From contig NZ_JACHZR010000001.1 in NCBI RefSeq assembly GCF_014193695.1, forward strand, positions 533,309 to 597,308: a stretch of 64,000 nt of DNA. The letters run 5' to 3'. Positions 1 through 8,390 of the stretch are shown piece after piece (position 1 is the stretch's first letter; every line of letters begins with the position of its first letter). The DNA is from Rhizobium sp. BK316 (GTDB taxonomy: Bacteria; Pseudomonadota; Alphaproteobacteria; Rhizobiales; Rhizobiaceae). The position numbers and the translations under genes are program-made. The notes beneath the pieces are model-generated. The model had not been told where the DNA came from and made no database searches. It worked only from the letters and a program-made list of their open reading frames with translations.

Positions 1-598
1 GATTGGGCACAGCGGCCGCCAATTCGGGATCATGCGTATCGAATCCGATTCGGATAACACCGCCCGGGCCGTCCCGGATCACCTGGAGCGCCCTGTAATA
101 TTCCTCGATAACCGGCTCGAGCCTGTCTTGCTGCGGCACGGGCGGCTTACCGCTGTCGATCAACTGCCGCAGACTAGCCTTGATCTCGCTGATCAGAGAC
201 GGTTGACGCAGTGCCGGATTGAATTCCGCCCGCTCGTCGAGCCGCAGATCGCGAATGACACGTTCCGCCACGCTCCTGGACCGCAGCCGCTCCGCCTCCG
301 ATGCGACATTCAAGGGGTCATTGCCGCTGTCGTCGCTGTTCACCGATTTTGCCAGCGGCGCGTGGATCATAAGCCGGGACTCGGCATGATAGCTCGGCTG
401 CATTCCCAGGATCATCACGGTGGCAACCGTCATCGTCAGAACCACCAGGCATGCAATCATCACCATCCTGCGGCGGAGCAGGCGCAAACCGGATGCCAGA
501 TCGAAATCATCCGATCTCGTCTCTGCCTGAAACCGGGGTTCATAGTGCATCGTTCTGATAGGAACATTCCGATCTGGCGGAAAAGTCGAGATTGTCAT
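1..598 (-). CDS. Wzz/BY-kinase-like polysaccharide co-polymerase, N-terminal part (partial)
   Basis: The reverse strand reads openly from an ATG at 598 to base 1, giving about 199 residues; the C-terminus lies outside the window. An Arg-rich cytoplasmic N-terminus (LRLLRRRM, residues 38-45) is followed by a hydrophobic segment at residues 45-65 and then a periplasmic stretch starting PSYHAESRLMIHAP. This is the layout of Wzz chain-length regulators and of the N-terminal domain of bacterial tyrosine kinases for polysaccharide export. Its ATG overlaps the TGA of the upstream glycosyltransferase (ATGA at 595-598), so it is the fourth gene of a coupled leftward operon. Whether a kinase domain follows cannot be seen. 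The class is inferred from topology and context. Confidence 0.75.
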   Translation of the reverse strand, partial: MTISTFPPDRNVPIRTMHYEPRFQAETRSDDFDLASGLRLLRRRMVMIACLVVLTMTVATVMILGMQPSYHAESRLMIHAPLAKSVNSDDSGNDPLNVASEAERLRSRSVAERVIRDLRLDERAEFNPALRQPSLISEIKASLRQLIDSGKPPVPQQDRLEPVIEEYYRALQVIRDGPGGVIRIGFDTHDPELAAAVPN

Positions 599-1725
599 GA
601 TGCGCTAACCCTTGCTTGAGGTTGCGTGGAGATGGCCTCGTAGAGTTTTTCGATCGACCGCATATATGCTGTCATACTGAAATGGTTGAGGTAGTGGACG
701 CGGCCTTTGATGGAGAGCTCAGCGCGCATTTCGGGGTCCGTAACCAGCTTTGCCAGGGCCGCAGCCAGAGCATCCTGGTCCCCGACAGGGACGAAGACAC
801 CGGTTTTGCCGTCGGAGATGACCTCCTCATGCGCTCCAACCCGCGTGGTGACGACGGCAAGGCCGTGGGCCAGTCCTTCAATGACGGCCATGGCCAGGCC
901 TTCGGCATGCGAAGGCAGGACGAGAATATCGGCGCGGGCGCATAAGTCCTTGATCTCGTCGGCCCCAAGCCAACCTGGCATCTCCACCAGGTCGGATAGC
1001 CCCATCGCGGCGGCTTGGCGGCGGTAGTCCTCGACCGGCCCATCACCTGCCAGCACGGCTCGCCACTGTAACTCTTTCATCATCGGATGGCTGAGCGCCA
1101 GCAACAGCTCCGGCACGCCCTTGCGTTCGCTCAAACGGCCGAGAAAGACGATGAGTGGCGTCTGGCCAGCAGGAGGCCTGCGCCGCGCGCCGGGATCGGG
1201 GACACAATTGTGGACGACGACGACGCGGTGACCGTCTACGCCGAGAAGCGTCGTCAGCGTCACGTGATCACGCTGGCCAAGTGCCACCACGCAATCGGCA
1301 TTTTGAAACATCCGCCGGATGAGCGCTTGTTGGCGTGGAGAACGGGCAGCAAAATCGCTGGCGTAATCATAGTCGTGCAAGTGCAATATGTGAGAGCAGC
1401 CCAGCACACGGGCGGCCTCCGTCAGGATCAGCTTTCGTGATGTGCTGCCGCGACCTGCGACATGGATATGGTGAATACGCGTGGGAGCAACGACCCGATC
1501 CCTAGCCATCGTCAGGATGGCGCCCAGCAGGCGCAGGGACGACGTCGCCGCGGACCATCGAGGCCCTCTGGTGTCGGTGACGAAGTGCGTTGCGCCGGCC
1601 TGCCTTGCTGTGCTGGTTATATAACCGACCAGCCTGCCGATCCCGCCGCCGTTCTCGCAGCCGCCCGGGACATAGTGGCGTACACTTGCCATTTGAGCTC
1701 TTTCCGCCGATGCCTTCATCAGCAT
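595..1725 (-). CDS. glycosyltransferase family 4 (GT-B fold)
   Basis: Transfers a sugar from a nucleotide donor to a lipid-linked polysaccharide intermediate at the cytoplasmic face; the sugar is unknown. The N-terminal half has YVPGGCENGGGIGRLVGYI, a glycine-rich acceptor-side loop. The C-terminal half has the GT4 signature: VFLGRLSERKGVPELL, ILVLPSHAEGLAMAVIEGLA and GLAVVTTRVGAHEEV, with the EX7E-like pair. Length (376 aa) is normal. The first ATG at 1725 overlaps the previous gene; an ATG at 1719 gives a TGATG junction, and an ATG at 1692 behind GGAAAGAG also fits, so the start is uncertain. It ends in ATGA overlap with the Wzz-like gene, indicating translational coupling. Confidence 0.9.
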   Translation of the reverse strand: MLMKASAERAQMASVRHYVPGGCENGGGIGRLVGYITSTARQAGATHFVTDTRGPRWSAATSSLRLLGAILTMARDRVVAPTRIHHIHVAGRGSTSRKLILTEAARVLGCSHILHLHDYDYASDFAARSPRQQALIRRMFQNADCVVALGQRDHVTLTTLLGVDGHRVVVVHNCVPDPGARRRPPAGQTPLIVFLGRLSERKGVPELLLALSHPMMKELQWRAVLAGDGPVEDYRRQAAAMGLSDLVEMPGWLGADEIKDLCARADILVLPSHAEGLAMAVIEGLAHGLAVVTTRVGAHEEVISDGKTGVFVPVGDQDALAAALAKLVTDPEMRAELSIKGRVHYLNHFSMTAYMRSIEKLYEAISTQPQARVSAS

Positions 1726-2819
1726 GATCGGACGACCTCGCGATAGACGGCTGCAGCCTGAGCTCCAACCTGCTCGGGTGAATTCGGTCCCCTGGCCCAG
1801 GCAAGCGCGTTGGCGCCGAGATTGTTTCTGAGTTCGCTGTTTTCAGCCAATGTGCGGATGGCCTTTGCGAGGTCTTCCGCATCCCCGGGCGAGACCACCA
1901 TTCCAAGCCCATTCGGCTGAACTGTCGTGCGCAATTCGCCGACGTCGGTGACGATGACAGGTTTGCCGAAGGCAGCGGCAAGGTTGAGTACCCCGCTTTG
2001 AGAAGCTTCCGTATAGGGGAGCACAACGATATCGGCATCGAGGAAAAGCTGCGCAACTTCAGCATCTTCGATGAAGCGGTTGCGGATATCATAGCGACCG
2101 GCGTCCCCCATCAGCGGCTGGAACAGCCAGGGGTTGTCACCGCGGCCCGCGACCGTAATGCGCAGGTTCGGAAGCGCATCCTTGAGCATCGCTTCGGCGC
2201 GGATCAAATGTTCCAGGCCTTTGTAAGCAAAGATCCGTCCGAAAAGCAGGACGCGCAGAGTTCCATCGGCCTGGCCTCGCGTCAGATTTTGCTGCCGGGC
2301 GAGTTCCGCGTAACGCTGTATGGCGGGGTGCGACAAGACATGGACGCAGTCTGGAGATTTCGAATATCGATCGAGCGCCATCCGCTTCAGCTCTTCACCA
2401 TGAACGACGAGGTGTCCGGATTGTCTTGCCATCAATTCCGGCGCCCAGCCGGGCAGGGTGCGGGTATCGGAATCTCCCGGATGTACATCGACATCATGGA
2501 CGGTCGTGATGAGCGGGATCGGCCGCCAGAACGGAGCGGCGAAATTCAGCCAGAGCGTGCTATTGCTGAGAAGATGAATAAGGTTCGGCTTTTCGTTCCG
2601 GATGAGTCGGGTCAACTGATGCAGGAACCAGGGATTGGCGAGCGAACGGTGCCGCGGCCAGTCCAGCAGGTGCAAATCGATTGCCGGATCGAACCAGGAT
2701 GCAAGATGCGCGTAGCGTCGGCGCGGGACGCCGAGAACGACATCAAGGTGCCGCGCGACACCGCCGGCGAAGGCGATCGTGTAATCTTCCAGTTCGGAAA
2801 CGAGCAGCAGCGCCTTCAT
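1719..2819 (-). CDS. glycosyltransferase family 4 (GT-B fold)
   Basis: Second GT4-type transferase of the leftward operon, 366 aa, presumably adding one sugar of the repeat unit. Visible signatures are VLLFGRIFAYKGLEHLI (start of the C-terminal Rossmann domain), ADIVVLPYTEASQSGVLNL and FGKPVIVTDVGEL, the donor-binding region of the family. The N-terminal MKALLLVSELEDYTIAFAGG begins a first Rossmann half. Its ATG overlaps the TGA of the GT2 gene upstream (ATGA at 2816-2819), and its own stop overlaps the next GT4. Donor and acceptor are not predictable from sequence. Confidence 0.9.
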   Translation of the reverse strand: MKALLLVSELEDYTIAFAGGVARHLDVVLGVPRRRYAHLASWFDPAIDLHLLDWPRHRSLANPWFLHQLTRLIRNEKPNLIHLLSNSTLWLNFAAPFWRPIPLITTVHDVDVHPGDSDTRTLPGWAPELMARQSGHLVVHGEELKRMALDRYSKSPDCVHVLSHPAIQRYAELARQQNLTRGQADGTLRVLLFGRIFAYKGLEHLIRAEAMLKDALPNLRITVAGRGDNPWLFQPLMGDAGRYDIRNRFIEDAEVAQLFLDADIVVLPYTEASQSGVLNLAAAFGKPVIVTDVGELRTTVQPNGLGMVVSPGDAEDLAKAIRTLAENSELRNNLGANALAWARGPNSPEQVGAQAAAVYREVVRSC

Positions 2820-3766
2820 TTCGCTGCCTCCGATAAGCCGATGTCCCGGCCGAACCGGGGGAGATTGCGGACTGAACGCAATGCGTCGCGTGTGCGTCTG
2901 AGCACGTTTGGTTCGCCAGCGAATAACAGCCCTTCGAAGGCAAGCTTGATGCGGGTACGCGCATCAGCGCCGGCCAGCTCCGCCGATGCCACCCAGTAGG
3001 GATAGTGATCCGTCAGGCTTAACCGTGCCGGTATCTCGTGGATTGAAAGAAACCTGTTTGTCGCTTCGACGGTGCGCTGCCAATGGGCCATTCTCCGTCG
3101 CAACATCGCGGCATCATCGACCGGCCGATACCAGTTGTTGTTGTGGATCCGGTAGAAGCCGAGTGAATCCGGCAAAGAAGCGACGTCCCCGAGAAACGGA
3201 TAGATCCCCGTGAGCCATGCATCGGCCGAAATACGGAACTGATCCGGGATCGGTCCTGCAGCATCCCACGCGCTGCGCCGAACCGAGATGGCTGAGGTCA
3301 TCGGGAAGGGCCACCAGCCGGCCGATCTGGTCAGCAGTGCCGAGAGATCTCCGGAACATAGCGTCCGGGGGATCGGCTTGAGGATTGACGATCCATCGAT
3401 CGAAACCGGCTGAAGTCGGTGATAGACAAGCGATACCGCAGAATCCAACTGAAAGGCAGCGCGTGTCGCCGACAGTTTGCCCGGAGCCCACCAGTCGTCC
3501 GCGTCCAGAAAACAAAGGATACCGCCGCTGCTGAGCTTTACCGCAGCATTGATCGCGGCTGCCTGTCCCGAATTTTCCTGGAAGAGTACCTTCACCCTGT
3601 CATCATAGGCTTCTAGTACGGAGCGCGACTGGTCGCTCGATCCATCATCGACGACGATGATCTCGACGTCGGGGATATCCTGGCTCAGGACGCTGTCGAT
3701 CGCGCGTCCGACGAAACGGCCATAGTTGTAATTGTTGATGAGAACGCTGATCCCTGACTGCTCCAT
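2816..3766 (-). CDS. glycosyltransferase family 2 (GT-A fold)
   Basis: First gene of the leftward glycosyltransferase operon, 316 aa. It has the GT2 nucleotide-sugar domain: ISVLINNYNYGRFVGRAIDS, VEIIVVDDGSSDQS, and the DXD-like metal motif in ILCFLDADDWW. Inverting transfer onto the growing repeat unit is expected. The start at 3766 is preferred because GAGGG lies 5 bases upstream and the GT2 fold begins immediately after; a longer reading to 3859 adds 31 unrelated residues. The stop overlaps the next gene. Transcription probably starts in the 3767-4344 spacer shared with the divergent ligase operon. Confidence 0.9.
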   Translation of the reverse strand: MEQSGISVLINNYNYGRFVGRAIDSVLSQDIPDVEIIVVDDGSSDQSRSVLEAYDDRVKVLFQENSGQAAAINAAVKLSSGGILCFLDADDWWAPGKLSATRAAFQLDSAVSLVYHRLQPVSIDGSSILKPIPRTLCSGDLSALLTRSAGWWPFPMTSAISVRRSAWDAAGPIPDQFRISADAWLTGIYPFLGDVASLPDSLGFYRIHNNNWYRPVDDAAMLRRRMAHWQRTVEATNRFLSIHEIPARLSLTDHYPYWVASAELAGADARTRIKLAFEGLLFAGEPNVLRRTRDALRSVRNLPRFGRDIGLSEAAK

Positions 3767-4344
3767 GACGCCCTCAAGCGGCTTGCAGCACGACAAGGCT
3801 GCGCAGCAGCATGGTCGTGCTATCGTCCGGGAGACCGGCCCCGCCATTGCCCCCAGCACCTGGAACCTCGCGGATGGCTATATCAGGAGCGCTCACGCGC
3901 CCAATCTGGTTTTTTTGGGGTAGAGACAGTGAGGCAGGCGTTGACGCCGCCGCGACCGGTGAAGCTCTCGTCGTGGAGCATGCCGAACCAGGATCATAAC
4001 GCGAAACCATAGCAATCCCAACCTTCCAAGCATCGCTGCGGACAGCCTGCGTCGGAACCCTCAATTCGCCAAAAAACCGTGGCGCAACGTGGCGTGCTTT
4101 GCTGTCCGCACCTTTGCAAGCTACCGGCGAATGGAGATGGGTAAAATCTGCTCTTATGGGCAATCCCGCAGGCTTAGGGCCTATCCTTTGGGGTAGGTTC
4201 CAGACGCCTGCTTAAGCGTAACCACGTCTTTGGGTGATGGGTGTCTGCATTAGGCGTAGCCGCGCCGTCATTTGCGTGAGTTGACTGCGCGGATGTTTGG
4301 ATGGTTGTTCTTGTGTGTAGCAGCGTAGCTGTGAAAGGAGATAC
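3767..4344. other. divergent intergenic region between two polysaccharide operons
   Basis: 578 bases between the leftward GT operon and the rightward ligase operon. It carries two copies of TTTGGGGTAG (3914-3923 and 4187-4196). The second is part of an inverted repeat CCTATCC-TTTG-GGGTAGG at 4180-4197 (one G:T pair), a plausible operator. Reverse-strand reading frames of 30-80 codons run toward the GT2 gene, interrupted around a run of seven A on that strand (near 3911-3917). I could not match them to a protein family, so a decayed or frameshifted small gene is possible but not supported. Confidence 0.5.
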
Positions 4345-4410
4345 ATGCCTTTCCAGACTGACGCGATCAACAGCCGCTCCTTTGGCCAGCTCGGCAAGGA
4401 CCGACAATGA
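4345..4410 (+). CDS. 21-residue ORF coupled to the ligase gene (candidate leader peptide)
   Basis: A short ORF starting MPFQTDAINSRS and ending GKDRQ, preceded by an excellent Shine-Dalgarno (AAAGGAG at 4334-4340, 4 bases from the ATG). Its TGA overlaps the ATG of the next gene as ATGA at 4407-4410, the same junction used throughout this locus, while the ligase itself has no good ribosome site of its own other than the coding sequence of this ORF. This arrangement suggests translational coupling or a leader peptide. No known family was recognised. Expression is inferred only from the ribosome site and the overlap. Confidence 0.55.
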   Translation: MPFQTDAINSRSFGQLGKDRQ

Positions 4411-5723
4411 GCGTATACGGTCTTAGAACTACAAGCGGGCCGGCCATCACTTGGCGAAGCATAGAATGCTGGGGAGCCGGTATATGCCTGTTCCTGCAGA
4501 CGGGTGCGCTTTTTCCGCTTTTGCTATCAGATCCGGACGGAGGGTTGAGCGATCACTCCAAGTCGCTGCTGCGCCTCGTCAGCCTACCCGTCTATGCATT
4601 TACAATACTGATCCTGATAAGAAATTTACCGCTCTTCCTCGTGGCGCTGAGACGCAATCTGCTGCTCCCGCTGATCATCTTGTTGCCGTTTTTGTCCATC
4701 TTGTGGTCGATCAGTCCATCGCTGAGTCTGCGGCGCGCCATCGGCCTGTTGTTTACCGTGCTTCTTGCCTACGTGCTTGCAATGCGCTTCACGCCGAGAC
4801 AGCTGCTTTTGCTGGTCTTTGCGACTTTGGGAACGTGTATCGTACTGAGCCTGGCGATGTTCGCGGTGGCGCCTCATCTTGCCCGTATGCCCATGGACAG
4901 CGAGATGCGAGGCATCTTCATCAACAAGAACAGCCTCGGCTGGTATTCGAGCATCATGATACTGGCGGCGGCTGTCGTGCTGATCGACGGCACTCTCGGC
5001 TTGCGGCGAACCGCATTTATCCTGCTGGCTGCGAGCGGGATTTGTCTTGTTGCTTCAGGATCGATGACTGCGACGATTGCGATCGCCTCGGCATTTTGCC
5101 TGATTGGATTCTATTCAGCCCTGCAGAGAAGCAGCGGCATCGGCCGCATCCTCCTCATCCTGCTGTTCGTTCAGCTCGCGGCTGGCCTTCTCATCTCGCT
5201 TCACGAGTTCCTGGTTCCGTTCCTCGAAGCGCTCGGTAAGGACGCCACTTTGACAGGTCGCGTGCCGTTGTGGGAGCTGGTCGACCGCCAGATTGCCAGC
5301 CACTTGATGTTCGGCTTCGGCTATCAGGCGTTTTGGACGGAAGCTAACCCCGGAGCATGGTCCATCTGGTCCGAAATCCTGTGGATGGCGCCTCACGCCC
5401 ATAATGGTTACCGCGACGCGATGCTCAGTTTCGGCATCATCGGCACGGCCTTCTTTGTTCTGCTGCTTTTGCGCGCAGTGCGCCAGGGGGCGATTCTTCA
5501 ATGCCGCGATCCGCAATATGGCTGGCTCTGGCTCAATGTCTTCACCGTCATGATCTTGGTGATGAACCTGACCGAGAGCATTTTTCTAATCCAGAATGAC
5601 GCCATTTTCATTCTGTTCAGCACGGCTATCATCATGTTCTCGCTGCATGTGCCCGTCGTTTCGGCAGAGGCCGATCAAGGGTGGCGGATGCCCATGACGG
5701 CGCCGGATCCATCAATCCCATGA
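4407..5723 (+). CDS. O-antigen ligase/polymerase family membrane protein (ExoQ/Wzy-like)
   Basis: Integral membrane protein of 438 aa with about ten to twelve hydrophobic segments and the large periplasmic loop typical of the Wzy_C/O-antigen ligase superfamily. The family signature region is visible as LTGRVPLWELV (about residues 280-290) and the later HAHNGYRDAMLSFGIIG (His-X-His-Asn around residue 333). These proteins polymerise undecaprenol-linked repeat units or ligate them to an acceptor. Rhizobial ExoQ is the closest functional analogue by context. It starts inside the stop of a 21-codon ORF and ends in ATGA overlap with the beta-helix gene, so the three are one transcription unit. Confidence 0.88.
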   Translation: MSVYGLRTTSGPAITWRSIECWGAGICLFLQTGALFPLLLSDPDGGLSDHSKSLLRLVSLPVYAFTILILIRNLPLFLVALRRNLLLPLIILLPFLSILWSISPSLSLRRAIGLLFTVLLAYVLAMRFTPRQLLLLVFATLGTCIVLSLAMFAVAPHLARMPMDSEMRGIFINKNSLGWYSSIMILAAAVVLIDGTLGLRRTAFILLAASGICLVASGSMTATIAIASAFCLIGFYSALQRSSGIGRILLILLFVQLAAGLLISLHEFLVPFLEALGKDATLTGRVPLWELVDRQIASHLMFGFGYQAFWTEANPGAWSIWSEILWMAPHAHNGYRDAMLSFGIIGTAFFVLLLLRAVRQGAILQCRDPQYGWLWLNVFTVMILVMNLTESIFLIQNDAIFILFSTAIIMFSLHVPVVSAEADQGWRMPMTAPDPSIP

Positions 5724-7843
5724 GACCTCGTTTCACACTGTCCTGTTGCGTACTGCTTGCAGCGCTCTCACCACGCCTGGGCAATTCTGCGCCGGTGAGT
5801 TCGGACAAAGACGCGCCCGACATCATGCATAAGGCAATCCAGGCAGCGACCTGCGCCGAGGCCGCGCCAGGCGCATTATCCGACGAACTCAACGGAATTC
5901 TCCCTGGCGATGCGGTGACCGGCACAGCCGCGGGACGCGCGATATTCTATGTGTCGCCTGCCGGCAAAGACACTTGGAGCGGCCGTCATCCCGAGCCGAA
6001 TGCCACCGACGGACCCTTTGCCAGCATCGAGCGCGCGCGCGATGCTGCGCGGGAAGCAGGCGGCCAGAGCATGATTGCCATGGAGGGTGGAGATTATTAT
6101 CTAGCCCGCCCCGTTGTCTTTGATGCCAGAGACAAGGGCCTGGTCATCACGGCGAGATGCAACCAGACACCTGTCTTGCATGGCGGTCGGCTTGTGAATA
6201 ACTGGGTGTCACAGACTGCCGGACGCTGGAGGGCGCCACTGCGCTTGCCGACGGACGAGGCCGTCGGCGATCTCTTCGTCAACGGGGTTCGCCAGGCCCT
6301 GTCCCGCTTTCCGAACGCTCCTTCCGACGGAGATCCGCGCAAGGGATGGCTGTTTGCCGCCAAATGCAATCCGGCGATTGACCAATGGGAAGGCAATACG
6401 CGCTTTTGCTATCATGCCGGCGACGTCCCGACGCTTGAAGGCGCATCAGGGCTTGTCGTCAACATTGTCGGTGGCTTCAAGCCTGGAAGCCAATGGGGCA
6501 GCGACACACTGCCGGTCGTTTCGATCGACGCTGCAACGCGGACCGTTCAAACCAAGGGCACCAGCTATTTCTTCACCGCAGAAGGCAGCCGCTATTTCCT
6601 GACAGGAGCAGCGTTTCTCGATGCGCCCGGAGAATGGCGCTACAATGTTGCAGCAGGCCAGCTCGACTATATCCCGGCCGAGGGACTGTCACCTAATTCT
6701 ACTGTTGTGGCCGGTATGCTGCCGACATTCTTCCGGCTGGAGGGTGCCGATAACATGGTCGTATCAGGGCTCCAGTTTCGTGACGGAGCGCCTGAAGGCA
6801 GCGGTAAATTCTATACCGACACCAGAGGGTTCGGCGCCATACGGCTTGAACACGCCAACGGTGTCAGGCTGCTCGGAAATCTCATCGAAAATGTCGGCGT
6901 CGGCATCCATGTGACTGAGAGCAGCGATGTTCTGATCGCCGGCAATGTGATCGGAGATATCGCCGGCAACGGCATCTATGTCGGCACCACCTATGGTAGT
7001 TTCGGCAAATCGAACGGCGTCAGAATTCTGTCGAACCATATCCATGACATCGGAAAGGTCTATTTCGAGACGGCAGGCATATGGTTCCAGGCAGGCGACG
7101 GTATGCGGATCGGCAATAACCTGATCGAAAATACCGCACAATTCGGGATCGCCGGCGGCTCCCTTTGGGGTGCCCAGGACGCAGTCCACGACGCGATCAT
7201 CGAACACAATGTCGTGCGCAACGCCAATCAGCAGACGGCCGACGGCGGTGCCATCAAGATGATGGGCGAGCAGGCCGACCTCCTGAACAGCACCATCCGC
7301 TATAATCTCGTCACCGGGACAGGGCATCTCATGAACAGGGCCGATGGCACCTTCTGGCCTCTGGGATACGAAAATATCAATGAATGGCCGTCTCCGATCA
7401 GCTGGGCGATATACACTGATGGCAAGGCGAGTGGGGTGCGCATCAAAGGAAACACTCTTTCCGGCAATGTCTGTGCGATCGGGATCAACGGCGGCTGGAA
7501 TAACCTGGTGACCGGAAACACCATCTCAAACGGCTCGGGCGCGGCCTTCCGCGTGGACGACGGCACCGGTTGGGGATGGCATCCACCGTGGGCCGTCCCG
7601 AACCGGATAGAGGACAATATCGTCTCGATCGATAACAGCAACGGGGTCGCCGCCTTCGTCTACGCGCCCGATCACGGGACTGGATCCGTGCAGTTCGCGC
7701 GCAACCGCTACAGCGGCAATCTGAACAACAAGAGCTTCCGGATCGATCCGGCGATCATGCGGTGGGGTGTTTTTGGCAGCCTGGCCGATCTTCAGAGAGC
7801 CGGTGCGGACAGGGACAGTGTCTTCACTCGTCCCAATGATTGA
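5720..7843 (+). CDS. secreted right-handed parallel beta-helix protein (GH141-like)
   Basis: 707-residue exported protein. The start at 5720 gives an ATGA overlap with the ligase and a clean signal peptide, MRPRFTLSCCVLLAALSPRL ending near GNSAPVSS. After it comes the module IFYVSPAGKDTWSGRHPEP and ASIERARDAAREAG, then VVFDARDKGLVITARCN, which is the opening of GH141-type and related beta-helix glycosidases. From about residue 340 regular coils follow (GNLIENVGVGIHV, GNVIGDIAGNGIYVG, NHIHDIGK, NLIENTAQFG). A role in trimming, cleaving or modifying the polysaccharide in the periplasm is inferred from context. Catalytic residues cannot be assigned from sequence alone. Confidence 0.85.
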   Translation: MRPRFTLSCCVLLAALSPRLGNSAPVSSDKDAPDIMHKAIQAATCAEAAPGALSDELNGILPGDAVTGTAAGRAIFYVSPAGKDTWSGRHPEPNATDGPFASIERARDAAREAGGQSMIAMEGGDYYLARPVVFDARDKGLVITARCNQTPVLHGGRLVNNWVSQTAGRWRAPLRLPTDEAVGDLFVNGVRQALSRFPNAPSDGDPRKGWLFAAKCNPAIDQWEGNTRFCYHAGDVPTLEGASGLVVNIVGGFKPGSQWGSDTLPVVSIDAATRTVQTKGTSYFFTAEGSRYFLTGAAFLDAPGEWRYNVAAGQLDYIPAEGLSPNSTVVAGMLPTFFRLEGADNMVVSGLQFRDGAPEGSGKFYTDTRGFGAIRLEHANGVRLLGNLIENVGVGIHVTESSDVLIAGNVIGDIAGNGIYVGTTYGSFGKSNGVRILSNHIHDIGKVYFETAGIWFQAGDGMRIGNNLIENTAQFGIAGGSLWGAQDAVHDAIIEHNVVRNANQQTADGGAIKMMGEQADLLNSTIRYNLVTGTGHLMNRADGTFWPLGYENINEWPSPISWAIYTDGKASGVRIKGNTLSGNVCAIGINGGWNNLVTGNTISNGSGAAFRVDDGTGWGWHPPWAVPNRIEDNIVSIDNSNGVAAFVYAPDHGTGSVQFARNRYSGNLNNKSFRIDPAIMRWGVFGSLADLQRAGADRDSVFTRPND

Positions 7844-8390
7844 TATCGCCGGGATGACCGGCAACGGAGCCGCATGAGCTGTGGCTCGCGCCGGCATGCG
7901 GTAACCGGTGACGATGCGCTCGTTCCCCGGCCCGGCGGTTCAGTGCAATACGGAGACCCCGATAGTGGGCGGGACAACGTTGTTGACCGCGAGCTGCGCC
8001 ATTACCTCTGCGCTGAGCGTGCCTCGAACACCGGGATGGCGATGGCGGCCCCGGCACCGACAATTCGTTTATTGAATTCACCCTGTTGAATTCACCATTG
8101 TCTCTCCCCTCACTTTATCGCGCTCAAACCTCCCAGCTTTGGTCGCGCTGAAGCGAATGTCTTCTGCGACTCCGCGAAGGTCAAACCGCCTTTTCGGGGT
8201 AACGCTTATCAAAAAGGGCAATGCGGCATACCCGGGGGATACTGCCTTACTTCGAATATTGTAATTCATTTCTATGCGGGACGCAGAAATGTGAAGTCTT
8301 TCTACGTCCAATAGCTGGAGATGAAAGTCTAGAGGCAATCGGCCTGTCAGCATATTCTGACAACAGTTTCAGTTGGCAAAAGCGTAGGTC
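7844..8390. other. intergenic region upstream of the WecG-like gene
   Basis: 547 bases with no supported gene. A short inverted repeat GCCGG/CCGGC just after the beta-helix stop (about 7847-7862) could be a weak terminator. An 11-base direct repeat TTGAATTCACC occurs twice at 8072-8082 and 8086-8096 (period 14). A near-palindrome around TACCCGGGGGATA lies near 8228-8241. The downstream 200 bases are AT-richer and presumably hold the promoter of the next operon. Confidence 0.4.

Noticed and set aside
32..619. Plus-strand open frame of 195 codons at the left edge
   Set aside because: It lies opposite the Wzz/BY-kinase-like gene, which has a membrane segment, correct operon coupling and no stop to the window edge. 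The plus frame shows no domain or ribosome site.
3774..4163. Minus-strand frame of 129 codons ending just before the GT2 gene
   Set aside because: The stop and spacing look operon-like, but the sequence has no recognisable family, no clear start, and a neighbouring frame also looks protein-like across a run of A. It may be a decayed gene, but it cannot be supported.
8072..8096. Direct repeat TTGAATTCACC x2 as an attachment site
   Set aside because: No integrase, tRNA gene or mobile element is nearby; a two-copy 11-base repeat alone is weak.
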